Source of the DNA: Caballeronia sp.
GTDB taxonomy: Bacteria; Pseudomonadota; Gammaproteobacteria; Burkholderiales; Burkholderiaceae
DNA: 55,251 bases
Direction of reading: 5' to 3'
Assembly: GCF_028292365.1 (NCBI RefSeq)
Contig: NZ_JAQGMM010000133.1
Span: 1 to 55,251 of the forward strand
The notes below the pieces were generated by a model. It was not told where the DNA came from. It did no database searches and saw only the letters and a program-made list of their open reading frames with translations. The translations under genes and the position numbers were made by a program. Below are positions 26,861 to 35,835 of the stretch, one piece after another. Positions within the stretch are counted from its first letter, which is position 1. The number at the start of each line of letters is the position of its first letter.

Positions 26861-27538
26861 TCAGTTGGCAAAGAGCCGTGCTTCGTGGCGATGGCGCCGC
26901 ATGACGGCAATGTCGGCGGCGAAGGTGCTCGACCAGAGATCGTCCATGGCGGGCGCCGGTGCTTCCAGCACGCTCGCCAGCGGCTCACGCAGGCGCGTCA
27001 GGATCCGCTGCGCATCGAGATGCCCGACGATACCGAGCCGCACCGCCGAGCTCACCGCGCCCGTGCACGCTGCGTGCGCCGACATGGCGCGCGCTTCATC
27101 CCGGCTGATGCCGAAACTGCGCCACAGTCGTCCCTGCACGGCCGAAAGATGCCCCGGCGTGCGCCCCGCGATGATCGCGGCGCGCAATTCGGCGGCAACG
27201 GACGAGTCGAGCCGGGCGTGGACATCGGCGAGCGTGCGTCCGAGGCGGTGCGCCCCTTTTCGCATCGGTTCGGGCAAGGTCACGGTCTCGGCGAGCGCGT
27301 CGACGTCGAGCCAGGCGTCGAAGGAATCGGCCTGCCACGCGGCGCAGACTATGCCCTGATCGAGACTCGCCCAGCGCGCGAGCGCCTGTCCCTCGACAAA
27401 CACCTGCAACGATCGCGCGTCTTTCACCAGTCCGTCCTGCAGCAACGCTTCGAGACCCCATGAGAAGGCCATCGAACCGCTCGGAAAGAAGCTGTCCGAA
27501 TGCTGGAAGCTCGCGAGCAGACTCGTGAAGTCACTCAT
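26861..27538 (-). CDS. ureF: Urease accessory protein UreF
   Basis: A 225-residue all-helical UreF that acts as the activator of UreG within the UreDFG complex. Family motifs are LLASFQHSDSFFPSGSMAFSWGLEALLQDGLV and, in the C-terminal half, AVSSAVRLGIVGHLDAQRIL. The ATG at 27538 (MSDFTSLL) is chosen. The longer frame would overlap ureE extensively and adds a low-complexity MSMSSTLITITTTRTP stretch. It overlaps the ureE 3' end by about 8 bases, suggesting coupled translation. Confidence 0.9.
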   Translation of the reverse strand: MSDFTSLLASFQHSDSFFPSGSMAFSWGLEALLQDGLVKDARSLQVFVEGQALARWASLDQGIVCAAWQADSFDAWLDVDALAETVTLPEPMRKGAHRLGRTLADVHARLDSSVAAELRAAIIAGRTPGHLSAVQGRLWRSFGISRDEARAMSAHAACTGAVSSAVRLGIVGHLDAQRILTRLREPLASVLEAPAPAMDDLWSSTFAADIAVMRRHRHEARLFAN

Positions 27539-28028
27539 GGGCGTGCGCGTGGTCGTGATGGTGATGAGGGTGCTGCTCATGCTCATGCATCAGCTCGATG
27601 ATCCGTCCCGCGTCGAGCAGCGGGGCCAGCCGCGAACGATAATCATCGACCGGTCCCTTGAGCGCCACCTCCAGCACGTCGCCGTCGAAACGCACCGCCC
27701 AGTGCATGTTGCCCGCGAAGTAACCGAGCTCGAGAGCAGCGGCGTTGTCCCGCGCGCGCAGGCGCAGCCATCGCGTGTTCTCAGTCCGCACGACGAGCGC
27801 CCGGTCAGCATCGAGATGCAGCACCGCGCCGTCGAAAAGATGCGTCTGACGATCGAGCGCGATGCCGCATTCGTCGCCGCCTTGCGTGCGCACCCGCAAC
27901 CGGTGGCGGCGGATATCGTCGGCGGCGAGCGTGACCGTATCCACACCGCCGCGATGCGCGAGCGCATGCAGCAGATCAGCCACACGCGGGTCGGACGCAC
28001 TGCCTACGATGGACGTATAAGTCCTCAT
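27531..28028 (-). CDS. ureE: Urease nickel metallochaperone UreE
   Basis: A 165-residue UreE with the C-terminal nickel-binding domain (ELGYFAGNMHWAVRFDGDVLEVAL) and a histidine-rich tail (ELMHEHEQHPHHHHDHAHAHE) that can bind several Ni ions. The N-terminal peptide-binding domain is divergent. It follows amiE by only 6 bases, so amidase and urease maturation genes share a transcript. No nickel importer is in the window. Confidence 0.9.
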   Translation of the reverse strand: MRTYTSIVGSASDPRVADLLHALAHRGGVDTVTLAADDIRRHRLRVRTQGGDECGIALDRQTHLFDGAVLHLDADRALVVRTENTRWLRLRARDNAAALELGYFAGNMHWAVRFDGDVLEVALKGPVDDYRSRLAPLLDAGRIIELMHEHEQHPHHHHDHAHAHE

Positions 28029-28034
28029 GGCGCG

Positions 28035-29075
28035 TTACCGGTGCGTGAGGTCTGACGGGTTCGGAATGCCCGGGATCGGACACTCCTCGGTGCCGGGCGT
28101 GCTGCGCGTCAGGTCCTCGACCATCTTGCGGGTCGCCTCGGGGTCCGTGATCCACTTCGAATAGAAATCGAACGGACACTCGGCCACGCCATTGGCATCC
28201 TCGCGCGAATTGATCTTGCCCGTATAGCCGCGATGCAGGAGCTTGTACAGGTGGTTCTCCGACTGCATGTTCTTGCGCGCGTCGCGGATCAGGCTCTTCG
28301 AGAGCGCCGCGTACTGGATGCCCATTTCCTCGGTGCCGCATTCGCCGAGCGTGCGCCCGTCGAAGCCGACAATCGATGAATGGCCGAAGTACGAATACAC
28401 GCCGTCGAAACCGGCTGCATTCGCCACCGCCACATACACGTTGTTCGCCCACGCCATGGACTTCGCCATGATGATCTGCTGTTCCTTGGCCGGGTACATG
28501 TAGCCCTGACAACGGATGATGAGTTCGGCGCCCTTCATTGCGCAGTCGCGCCAGATCTCCGGGTAGTTGCCGTCATCGCAGATGATGAGACTCATCTTCA
28601 TGCCCTTCGGTCCTTCCGATACATACGTGCAATTGCCCGGATACCAGCCCTCGATCGGCACCCACGGCATGATCTTGCGATACTTCTGCACGATCTCGCC
28701 CTGGTCATTCATCAGGATCAACGTGTTGTAAGGCGCCTTGTTCGGGTGCTCCTCATGGCGCTCGCCGGTCAGCGAGAACACGCCCCACACTTTGGCGCTC
28801 CGGCACGCCTCCGCAAAGATCGCCGTCTCTTCGCCGGGCACGGCGGCGGCCGTATCGTACATCTCCTGCTGGTCGTACATGATCCCGTGCGTGCTGTACT
28901 CCGGAAAGATCACAAGGTCCATGCCGGGGAGACCGGACTTCATGCCCTTGAGCATCTCCGCGATGTTCCGCGCGTTCGCGAGCACCTCCGCTTTCGTATG
29001 CAGGCGCGGCATCTTGTAGTTCACGACCGCAACGCCGACCGTATCGAGACTGCTTGAAATATCACCATGCATCAT
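28035..29075 (-). CDS. amiE: Aliphatic amidase AmiE
   Basis: A 346-residue nitrilase-superfamily amidase (EC 3.5.1.4) that hydrolyses short amides such as acetamide, propionamide and formamide to acid plus ammonia. It begins [21 protein letters not shown], nearly the same as the Pseudomonas aeruginosa enzyme. The Glu-Lys-Cys triad is intact at E59 (VIFPEYS), K134 (KYRKIMPW) and C166 ([11 protein letters not shown]). The start at 29075 follows GAGGAG at good spacing. A longer frame exists but lacks such a site. Neighbours urtE upstream and ureE downstream place it in a transport-amidase-urease operon. Confidence 0.96.
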   Translation of the reverse strand: MMHGDISSSLDTVGVAVVNYKMPRLHTKAEVLANARNIAEMLKGMKSGLPGMDLVIFPEYSTHGIMYDQQEMYDTAAAVPGEETAIFAEACRSAKVWGVFSLTGERHEEHPNKAPYNTLILMNDQGEIVQKYRKIMPWVPIEGWYPGNCTYVSEGPKGMKMSLIICDDGNYPEIWRDCAMKGAELIIRCQGYMYPAKEQQIIMAKSMAWANNVYVAVANAAGFDGVYSYFGHSSIVGFDGRTLGECGTEEMGIQYAALSKSLIRDARKNMQSENHLYKLLHRGYTGKINSREDANGVAECPFDFYSKWITDPEATRKMVEDLTRSTPGTEECPIPGIPNPSDLTHR

Positions 29076-29134
29076 GGCCATCTCCTCGTGGATAGTGGGC
29101 GCCTGTCGGGGCGCCTGGAACAGCAAAGGGTCAA

Positions 29135-29824
29135 TCAGATAGTCAGGTAGCGCATGATGCGGTCCGCATCGACGTTCTCGCGCCGGTCGCTGTGCACGAA
29201 GCGTCCCTTCTCGATGATCAGGAAACGGTCCGCGATCTCAAGCGTGAAAGTCAGTACCTGCTCGGAGACGATCAACGCAAAGTCGCGCTCCTTTTTCAGG
29301 CGGTTCAGCGCCCGTGCGATGTCCTTGATAATCGATGGCTGGATGCCTTCGGTCGGTTCATCGAGGATCAGCACCTTCGGTTCCGAGACCAGCGCGCGCG
29401 CAATCGCCAGTTGCTGCTGTTGTCCGCCCGACAGGTTGCCGCCCCGGCGGTGACGCATCTCGTGCAAGACGGGAAACGATTCGAAGATGTACTCGGGAAT
29501 CACGGGACGCTTAAAGCGATCCATGCCCGAGAGGATGTTTTCTTCCACGCTCAGGTACGGAAAGATCATGCGGCCCTGCGGCACATAGCCGAAGCCCGCG
29601 CCCACGCGGTCATAGCTCTTCGCCTTCACGAGGTCGCGCTCGTTGAGCGTGATATGGCCGCTGCGCGAAGGGATCATGCCGATCAGCGCCTTGAGCAGGG
29701 TCGTCTTGCCCATGCCATTGCGTCCCATGACCGCGACGGTCTCGCCCGCCGCGAGATCGAAGCTCAGGTCGTGCAGCACATGGCTCTCGCCATAAAAGAC
29801 ATTGAGGTTATCGACAGAAAGCAT
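29135..29824 (-). CDS. urtE: Urea/amide ABC transporter ATPase UrtE
   Basis: A 229-residue LivF/UrtE-type ATPase. Walker A is [12 protein letters not shown], the signature is [15 protein letters not shown] and Walker B is [10 protein letters not shown], followed by [28 protein letters not shown] is typical of the UrtE branch. It lies 2 bases after urtD and 59 bases before amiE. It should pair with UrtD under the UrtB-UrtC permease. Confidence 0.94.
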   Translation of the reverse strand: MLSVDNLNVFYGESHVLHDLSFDLAAGETVAVMGRNGMGKTTLLKALIGMIPSRSGHITLNERDLVKAKSYDRVGAGFGYVPQGRMIFPYLSVEENILSGMDRFKRPVIPEYIFESFPVLHEMRHRRGGNLSGGQQQQLAIARALVSEPKVLILDEPTEGIQPSIIKDIARALNRLKKERDFALIVSEQVLTFTLEIADRFLIIEKGRFVHSDRRENVDADRIMRYLTI

Positions 29825-29826
29825 GG

Positions 29827-30564
29827 TCAGTGTCCCAAGTAAACTTCAATGACCCGCGGGTCGTTCTGAACCTCTTCCATCCTGCCTTCCGCGAGCTTCT
29901 TGCCCTGGTGCAGCACCGTGACCTTATGGGCGACCGATTTCACGAATTCCATGTCGTGTTCGATCACGACCACCGAGCGGCCTTCGGCAATCTTGCGCAG
30001 GAGCACGCCCGTGAGTTCGCGTTCCTTCGCGCTCATGCCCGCAACGGGTTCGTCCAGCAGCAATAGTTCGGGATCCTGCATGAGCAGCATCCCGATCTCC
30101 AGCCACTGCTTCTGCCCGTGCGACAGCAAGGCAGCTTTGCGATCGAGTTGATCGTCGAGAAAAATCATCGCCGCGATGCGATCGATTTCGTCGCGGACCT
30201 CTTCGGTCCGGTTAAAGAAGAGACAGCCGATGACATCGCGTTTCTTCGGATAAGAGATCTCGAGATTCTCCGTGACGGTGAGGTCCTCATAGACCATCGG
30301 GTTCTGGAATTTCCGGCCCACCCCCGCGCGCGTAATCTGGTATTCCAGCATCTTTTCGAGGTACAGCCCTTTGAACTCGATCCGGCCGCTGGTTGGCTTC
30401 GTCTTGCCGCAGATCATGTCCAGTAACGTGGTCTTGCCTGCGCCGTTCGGTCCGATCACCACGTGCAGTTCGTTCTCTTCCACGTAGAAATTGAGGCTAT
30501 CCACGGCCTTGAAGCCATCGAAGGAGACGGTAAGGTCTTCCACCGCCAGGATCATCGGCCTCAT
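29827..30564 (-). CDS. urtD: Urea/amide ABC transporter ATPase UrtD
   Basis: A 245-residue LivG/UrtD-type ATPase. Walker A is GPNGAGKTTLLDMICG. The signature is the UrtD form LSHGQKQWLEIGMLLMQ rather than the canonical LSGGQ. Walker B is LLLLDEPVAGM, and FQNPMVYEDLTVTENLEIS is also UrtD-like. The ATG overlaps the urtC stop by 4 bases. Confidence 0.95.
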   Translation of the reverse strand: MRPMILAVEDLTVSFDGFKAVDSLNFYVEENELHVVIGPNGAGKTTLLDMICGKTKPTSGRIEFKGLYLEKMLEYQITRAGVGRKFQNPMVYEDLTVTENLEISYPKKRDVIGCLFFNRTEEVRDEIDRIAAMIFLDDQLDRKAALLSHGQKQWLEIGMLLMQDPELLLLDEPVAGMSAKERELTGVLLRKIAEGRSVVVIEHDMEFVKSVAHKVTVLHQGKKLAEGRMEEVQNDPRVIEVYLGH

Positions 30565-31724
30565 TGCGCGCCTCCGTGAGTCTTATCCTGACGGATCTGC
30601 TCGCGGTTGCGTAACCAGTCGATGGTCCCGGCCAGTCCCTTCGGCAGGAACATCGGCACGAAGATAAACAGCGCGCCGATGAAATACACCCAGAACCCCA
30701 CGAAATTTTCAGACAGGAAGCTTTTCGCCGCGCCCACGATGACGGTACCGTACACCGCGCCGACGAGCGACAGCCGGCCGCCGACCGCCGCATAGATCAC
30801 CATCTCGATGGACGGCACGATCCCGCAGACGGACGGCGAGGCAAAGCCGACCTGCAGCGTGAACATCGCGCCGCCGACCGCGGAGAACAGCGCGGCAACC
30901 GCAAAGATAAAGCCCTTGAAGAGCGCGGGATCGTAGCCCGAGAAGCGGATGCGGTCTTCCCTGTCGCGAATGGCGATCAACACCTTGCCCAGCCGGCTCC
31001 TGAGAATGAAGCGGCCCGCAAGCACCGCGCACAGCAGCAGCACACACGTGACGTAGTACATGATCAGCGTCGCCGTGTTGCTCTGGACGCTGTACCCCAT
31101 GAAGGTCGGCAGATTGGTGATGCCGTTGACGCCGCCCGTGTACCCCTGCTGGCCGATGATCACGATCGACATGATCGACGCCAGCGCCAGCGTGACGATC
31201 GAGAAATACACGCCGCCCACGCGCTTCCTGAAATTGGCGTAGCCGAGCACGAATGCGATGACCGTGGGGATGATCAGGATCGCCGGGAGTGCGAACCATC
31301 CGTGCTCAAACGGGGCCCACCACCATGGCAGCTTGTCGATGCTGTTCCACGTCATGAAGTCGGGCACGGGTGGACCGCTGCCCCCGAACACGGCGGCCGC
31401 CGGATCGTTCGAACTCGCCTCGAGCTTCATGTACATCGCCATCATGTAGCTGCCGAGCCCGAAGAAGATGCCCTGGCCAAGACTGAGAATGCCGCCATAA
31501 CCCCAGGTCAGGACGAGTCCGACAGCGCAGAACGCGAAGCTCAGATATTTCGCGAAGAGACCCAGACGGAACGCGCCCGTCAGCGCCGGGATCGCGATCA
31601 GCAACAGCAGCGCCAGGATCAGGACCGAATACTTGTCCAGCAAGAGCGCGCCGCGCCAGCCGGCAGGCGTTGCCACTGCGTTCGTTGCGTCCCCGCGTGT
31701 CGAAGAGAGAGGAAGATCTTTCAT
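30561..31724 (-). CDS. urtC: Urea/amide ABC transporter permease UrtC
   Basis: A 387-residue LivM/UrtC-type permease with about ten hydrophobic segments, including VLTWGYGGILSLGQGIFFGLGSYMMAMY, the conserved cytoplasmic loop region, and GGVYFSIVTLALASIM. The long loop after the third segment (KLEASSNDPAAAVFGGSGPPVPDFM) is typical of UrtC. The ATG at 31724 is preferred over an upstream TTG. It is the first gene of the 11 kb urtCDE-amiE-ure-norQD operon and is preceded by a sigma-54-type promoter and attenuator leader. Confidence 0.92.
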   Translation of the reverse strand: MKDLPLSSTRGDATNAVATPAGWRGALLLDKYSVLILALLLLIAIPALTGAFRLGLFAKYLSFAFCAVGLVLTWGYGGILSLGQGIFFGLGSYMMAMYMKLEASSNDPAAAVFGGSGPPVPDFMTWNSIDKLPWWWAPFEHGWFALPAILIIPTVIAFVLGYANFRKRVGGVYFSIVTLALASIMSIVIIGQQGYTGGVNGITNLPTFMGYSVQSNTATLIMYYVTCVLLLCAVLAGRFILRSRLGKVLIAIRDREDRIRFSGYDPALFKGFIFAVAALFSAVGGAMFTLQVGFASPSVCGIVPSIEMVIYAAVGGRLSLVGAVYGTVIVGAAKSFLSENFVGFWVYFIGALFIFVPMFLPKGLAGTIDWLRNREQIRQDKTHGGAQ

Positions 31725-31827
31725 GTTTCTGCGTTGCCTCGATTTCAGTGTGTCCGATGGACCGGAAGTCAAAGCGCCAAAGCTTGCGTACGCCTCTGTA
31801 TTGCGCTTTGATCGCCTGCGGACGCGG

Positions 31828-31874
31828 AAAAAAAAGCCCGACAGCCAGGGCTAACCTGGCTGTCGGGCTTTTTG
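31828..31874 (-). terminator. Leader terminator (attenuator) of urtC-urease operon
   Basis: On the minus strand AAAAAGCCCGACAGCCAGG pairs with CCTGGCTGTCGGGCTT around a short loop and runs into eight T. It lies about 105 bases before urtC, inside the leader. Confidence 0.9.
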
Positions 31875-31880
31875 GCCGAT

Positions 31881-31910
31881 GTCATCCGAGACGCCTTTGT
31901 CTCGGGTGAC
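31881..31910 (-). promoter_or_regulatory. Putative ANTAR-binding hairpin in urtC operon leader
   Basis: On the minus strand the 7-bp stem CCGAGAC/GTCTCGG with outer GTCA/TGAC pairing encloses hexaloop AAAGGC. Loop A1 and G4 are present and the hairpin ends 6 bases before the terminator. The inner stem is the same sequence as in the DMFase leader. Confidence 0.75.
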
Positions 31911-32006
31911 GGAATGGATGTGAACGCACGGGTGAAACCGCGACCGGTGCGCTGGGCGCAAGGGGACTATCGGCGGACCGACCGTACACTCACGCGCTTT
32001 TTGTTT

Positions 32007-32022
32007 TGCAAGAGCCGTGCCA
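32007..32022 (-). promoter_or_regulatory. Sigma-54 promoter of urtC-urease operon
   Basis: On the minus strand TGGCACG-GCTC-TTGCA is a perfect match to the -24/-12 consensus. Expected start near 31995. Confidence 0.82.
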
Positions 32023-32094
32023 CCGGCAATCGGCAGTGCTGGCCGGTGTCATCGCTGGAAACGGGTGAAGCGGGATCACCAAGGTGGGGTTTAT

Positions 32095-32113
32095 GCGCAC
32101 ATTAGTCGTGCGC
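32095..32113. promoter_or_regulatory. NtrC-like upstream activator dyad of urtC operon
   Basis: GCGCAC-ATTAGTC-GTGCGC is a perfect dyad with the same arms and N7 spacing as the one at 13161-13179. Its centre is about 110 bases upstream of the predicted start. It fills the gap between the ANTAR gene stop and the promoter. Confidence 0.65.
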
Positions 32114-32154
32114 CCTACGCTTCATTCTGCACAAAGAAGGAAAGTCGATACACA

Positions 32155-32763
32155 TCAAAAATGCAAACTCTCATGCGCCTTGATGATGATTTCCGCGGTC
32201 GCTTCGAGTGACTGCCGCTGCTCCATCGCGCGCGAACGCAACAGCTCGTAGGCGTCCGGTTCAGTCAGCTTGCGTGAGCTCATCAGGATCGATTTGGCGC
32301 GCTGGATTTGACGCTGGTCGGCGAATTTTTCCGCGACGCGTTGCGCATAGCGCTCGAGCGCCTGGCGGCTTTTATGTTGGTGAAGGGATACGGCGATCGC
32401 GGTCAGCACGCCAAACGAGCGCACCGGCGACGGCACCGTGCAATAAGCATTCAACTTCATGACGACATCGATGAAGATTGGATTCTCGTAGCTGACGACC
32501 GGGATCACGGGCGGCTTATCCGGGCTCTCGAGCCACGTCAACCTGCCCGCAAGCGCCTCCGGGCGGACCGCCATGAAGACAATATCCGTCTCCGCCGGAA
32601 GCGTAGCCGGTGCCGGCCAATACCGGCACACGCGGCAGCCGATACGGCGCAGTTGCGCAAGCAACTCCTCGCCGTCCTGGTCGAGCGGATGGATAGCCAC
32701 GACCTTCAGCGAGCGAATGTCGCGAAGGTCCTGAGGCGTGTTCGGCAAAGGATGGCGTTTCAT
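32155..32763 (-). CDS. Second AmiR-type ANTAR transcription antiterminator
   Basis: A 202-residue paralogue of the AmiR at 14438: pseudo-receiver (about 20-135, LKVVAIHPLDQDGEELLAQLRRIGCRV; VVSYENPIFIDVVMKLNAYCTVPSPVRSFGVLTAI), coiled coil, then ANTAR (about 155-197, IQRAKSILMSSRKLTEPDAYELLRSRAM). The start at 32763 behind AGGAGGT is strong; longer frames lack one. It is upstream of, and codirectional with, the urtC operon and separated from it by the activator dyad and promoter. No AmiC-like partner adjoins it, so its ligand control is unclear. It may share AmiC or respond constitutively. Confidence 0.9.
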   Translation of the reverse strand: MKRHPLPNTPQDLRDIRSLKVVAIHPLDQDGEELLAQLRRIGCRVCRYWPAPATLPAETDIVFMAVRPEALAGRLTWLESPDKPPVIPVVSYENPIFIDVVMKLNAYCTVPSPVRSFGVLTAIAVSLHQHKSRQALERYAQRVAEKFADQRQIQRAKSILMSSRKLTEPDAYELLRSRAMEQRQSLEATAEIIIKAHESLHF

Positions 32764-33419
32764 CGCCGCACCTCCTGACGATTGTCGTCTCGGGCATTGA
32801 AGGCGGAAAACTGCGTCGACCAGTCTCTTGCGAGTGACAATGCTTTCATTTGCGTTCGACCCGCAGGGAAGGTTCGGCATGAAATGATGGCGACCGGCTG
32901 ATACGCCCCGATGAAGCCCGGCGGCGTCGCCAGGAGCCGGGTTGCCCCCATCAGCGAAAGCTGTGCCACCGCCCTCATCCACTGTTCACGGATTGCGATC
33001 CAGCGTCGACCTCCGGATCTTTTGCAACGCCGACTCGCTCAAACCGGCCGACTGCTCGCGAAGCCGTAGTATGCACACGGCGTTATTGTCATGCAATATT
33101 AATTCCTACCGTGAAACTTCGTAGGATTATTCGACAGGTATTTCTATCTGTGGTCGGCAAACTCCCCGCGGTCAAATGGAAGCACACCGGCGGCGCCAAT
33201 TCGCTGGAAGCATTGATGCTTCGAACGTGAGTTAGCGAGCATGCGGACCCTTTTATCCTCTGACCTATTGCTAGCTCTGGCGAGTCGGCGTTCCCACATG
33301 AACGGACGATTTGGCCTCTGGGCGTCTCAAAGTAGCGTGCCCTGACTGGTGGTATTTTTGGCGGTATGTCTCGAACGTTAAATCCCCGGACCCTTTCCAG
33401 TAAAGCGATAGGAGAATTT
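32764..33419. other. Intergenic right edge of island, no gene seen
   Basis: About 650 bases upstream of the second ANTAR gene hold no convincing reading frame. They include a run of TGGTGGTATTTTTGGCGGTAT near 33346-33366. This resembles TTGGTATCGGGTGGCACTTTTGTTGGTAT near 5508-5537 beside attL, and could be integrase arm-site remnants. Confidence 0.4.
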
Positions 33420-33441
33420 TTCGATTCCGGCCCCGGCACCA
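33420..33441 (+). repeat. attR: partial tRNA-Leu 3' end at right island boundary
   Basis: TTCGATTCCGGCCCCGGCACCA repeats the last bases of tRNA-Leu(CAA) at 5383-5405 with a single missing G. No tRNA body precedes it, so it is a duplicated 3' end, as left by site-specific island integration. Confidence 0.72.
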
Positions 33442-33445
33442 TTTC

Positions 33446-33486
33446 CGAAAAGCCGTTTCTGCGTATGCAGAGACGGCCTTTTCGCA
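33446..33486 (+). terminator. Intrinsic terminator just right of attR
   Basis: GAAAAGCCGTTTCTGC pairs with GCAGAGACGGCCTTTTC around a short loop. Before island insertion this could have been the terminator of the tRNA-Leu gene. Confidence 0.65.
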
Positions 33487-33761
33487 CTTGGGTCGGGTTA
33501 GCGTTCGCTGGGGCAGTTGATCAAGATTCGCCTCTGCGGGTCAGCGGCGAGGAAACCAGGCATCGCCACCTCGAACATCCCCCCAATTCGGAACACGTCT
33601 CTTCCTCGGCATGCGCGTGGCGCGACTCACAACCGAAGGCCGCTGAGCGCCCTTCCCCGCCACGATTGTTTCTCTCCTTTTAAAGCCCGGCGCACAAACA
33701 GATATCATGTGCGCTCGTTAATACCTGCCGTGCTTACCCGGCATTCCTGCTGGAGTTTCTT

Positions 33762-35399
33762 ATGGCCTCATCCCCTGATAGCGTCAGCATGGCGTTGTTT
33801 TGCGACTTCGAAAACGTCGCCCTCGGCGTGCGCGACGCGAAATACGACAAGTTCGACATCATGCCGGTGCTCGAACGTCTGCTGCTCAAAGGCAGCATCG
33901 TGGTGAAAAAGGCTTATTGCGATTGGGATCGCTACAAAGGTTTCAAAGCGGCCATGCACGAAGCCAGCTTCGAGCTGATCGAAATTCCGCACGTGCGTCA
34001 GTCAGGCAAGAATTCCGCGGACATCCGCCTCGTCGTCGACGCGCTCGATCTCTGCTACACCAAATCGCACGTCGATACGTTCGTCATCATCAGCGGCGAT
34101 TCAGACTTCTCGCCGCTCGTCTCGAAGCTGCGCGAAAACGCGAAGAAGGTGATTGGCGTCGGTGTGAAAAACTCGACCTCCGACCTGCTCGTCGCGAACT
34201 GCGATGAATTCATTTTCTACGACGATCTCGTCCGCGAGCAGCAACGCAGCATCGCGAAACGTGAAGCGCGCGAGGCCCGTGAAGCACGCGACGCACGAGA
34301 TGCGAACGCGACGGCATCGTCGGCAAAACGCGCACCTGAGGACGGCCAGCCCAAGCAGGAACTCGAAGCACGCAAGGCCAAGGCCATCGCGATTGCGGTG
34401 GAAACGTTCGATGACCTCGCCTCCGAGCGCGGCGAGAGCGGAAAGATCTGGGCATCGGTGCTCAAGAGCGCGATCAAGCGGCGCAAACCCGATTTCAACG
34501 AGTCGTACTACGGTTTTCGCGCGTTCGGCAATTTGCTGGAAGAAGCGCAGGTGCGTGGTTTGCTCGAAGTGGGACGGGACGAGAAATCGGGTTCGTTTGT
34601 GTTTCGCACGCAATCAGTGGCCGTCACTGAATCAGTGAGGGACATCGAGGCGCCCGTCGCGCCGAAGGAAAATCGGCAGACGGGGAATGCGGGTAACTCG
34701 GGTAACTCAGGTAACGACCGGAATCGGAGGAAAGGGCGCAACCCGCGTCAGCAAGTTTCCGAACCCCTCGTCGATGAACCGCGCGATGCCCAATCCGCAA
34801 CGCCTCCGGAAACGCACTCCGAATCGCGTGACGAGCATGATCGCGGGGACGGACCGAACCAACGATCGCAAGTCGCGGAACCGCTCTTCGACGAACCGCA
34901 AACCGCGCAGCAACCTGAGCCGCAACTGGAAGCGCGACCCAGGCAGGGCCGCGACCGCAATCGCCGAAACAATCGGAACCCAAGGCCGCAGGTTCACGAA
35001 CCGCTGTTCGATGTAGCACAGGAACCGCCATTCGAAGCTCATGTGGAAACTCACGCGGAAGCCGCCGACGAGCGACCATTCTTCACGCTACCGGTGAAAG
35101 CTAAGGATGAATTCGTGTTCGTGGAACGCACGGAAGAAACACCTGCGCAACCCAGCGAAGTAAGTGAAGCGCCGTCACCTAAGCCCGGCGTGGCGCGACG
35201 TGGACGTCAAGCAGCGGCGAAGAAAGTCGTGGCAAAAACGCAGCCGGAAACGCCGGTTGAGAGCGCCGCTGCAGCCGAAACTGTCGACAGCACGGACAAG
35301 CCCGCGGCAAAGAAAACGGCAGCGAAAAAGGCCCCGCGTAAAACGGCGCCGGCTAACCGGCGTCCGCGAAAGACCGCCGCCGCAACGAGCGAAGATTGA
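33762..35399 (+). CDS. NYN-domain (PIN-like) and OST-HTH/LOTUS protein with repeat-rich tail
   Basis: A 545-residue protein. Residues about 8-155 form a NYN/LabA-like PIN nuclease domain with the acidic residues in ALFCDFENVALG, SADIRLVVDALDL and IISGDSDFSPLV. Residues about 205-275 form an OST-HTH (LOTUS) winged helix that may bind RNA. The remainder is a disordered, charged tail. It holds three copies of a short motif (QVSEPLVDEP, QVAEPLFDEP, QVHEPLFDVA) about 40 residues apart and ends in an Ala/Lys-rich stretch typical of nucleic-acid binding. It is probably an RNA-processing or RNA-binding factor; substrate unknown. It is the first core gene to the right of the island. Confidence 0.88.
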   Translation: MASSPDSVSMALFCDFENVALGVRDAKYDKFDIMPVLERLLLKGSIVVKKAYCDWDRYKGFKAAMHEASFELIEIPHVRQSGKNSADIRLVVDALDLCYTKSHVDTFVIISGDSDFSPLVSKLRENAKKVIGVGVKNSTSDLLVANCDEFIFYDDLVREQQRSIAKREAREAREARDARDANATASSAKRAPEDGQPKQELEARKAKAIAIAVETFDDLASERGESGKIWASVLKSAIKRRKPDFNESYYGFRAFGNLLEEAQVRGLLEVGRDEKSGSFVFRTQSVAVTESVRDIEAPVAPKENRQTGNAGNSGNSGNDRNRRKGRNPRQQVSEPLVDEPRDAQSATPPETHSESRDEHDRGDGPNQRSQVAEPLFDEPQTAQQPEPQLEARPRQGRDRNRRNNRNPRPQVHEPLFDVAQEPPFEAHVETHAEAADERPFFTLPVKAKDEFVFVERTEETPAQPSEVSEAPSPKPGVARRGRQAAAKKVVAKTQPETPVESAAAAETVDSTDKPAAKKTAAKKAPRKTAPANRRPRKTAAATSED

Positions 35400-35525
35400 A
35401 CGTTTGAAGACGCGTCATCGCCATGACTTGGTCGTCATGCCGATGACGGTTATACGTCTGGAACACGTTGGTGGCTGAACGTCCGGTTGCCTACGCCGCA
35501 GCACTCAACGCAACAACGCATCGCC

Positions 35526-35834
35526 TCACGGCTCCGGAATCTCCAGATCCATCAGCGCCGAACTCAGCGATTTCCCATGCGCATCGAGCGCAAGCGATCG
35601 CGTCACGCCACCGCCCAGCGCACGTCCGAGCACAAAATTAAACGCCGCTATTTCCGGCAATTCGAAGCGCGTCACATCGCCCTTCACCACATCGCTCAGA
35701 TGCGCTTTCACACGCTCCGGTGTGACATGAGCGAGCAGATGATCGTAGTACCGCGCGTCGTAACAGATCACCGATACATTCAGCGTATTGCCCTTATCGC
35801 CGGTTCGGGAGTGAGCAAGTAGACGTAATTTCAT
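35526..35834 (-). CDS. AtuA-associated small ferredoxin-fold protein
   Basis: A 102-residue protein matching the small C-terminal domain often fused to or encoded beside AtuA-family proteins (MKLRLLAHSRTGDKGNTLNVSVI; ALGGGVTRSLALDAHGKSLSSALMDLEI). The ATG at 35834 is used; the upstream frame runs into the preceding gene. One base separates it from the AtuA gene, so they form a split version of the two-domain protein. Biochemical activity is unestablished. Confidence 0.85.
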   Translation of the reverse strand: MKLRLLAHSRTGDKGNTLNVSVICYDARYYDHLLAHVTPERVKAHLSDVVKGDVTRFELPEIAAFNFVLGRALGGGVTRSLALDAHGKSLSSALMDLEIPEP

Positions 35835-35835
35835 C

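Noticed and set aside
25721..27463. 580-residue open frame on the plus strand
   Set aside because: Antisense shadow of ureC, ureAB and ureF.
33089..33487. 132-residue frame on the minus strand across attR
   Set aside because: It runs through the terminator and the att repeat and resembles no protein.
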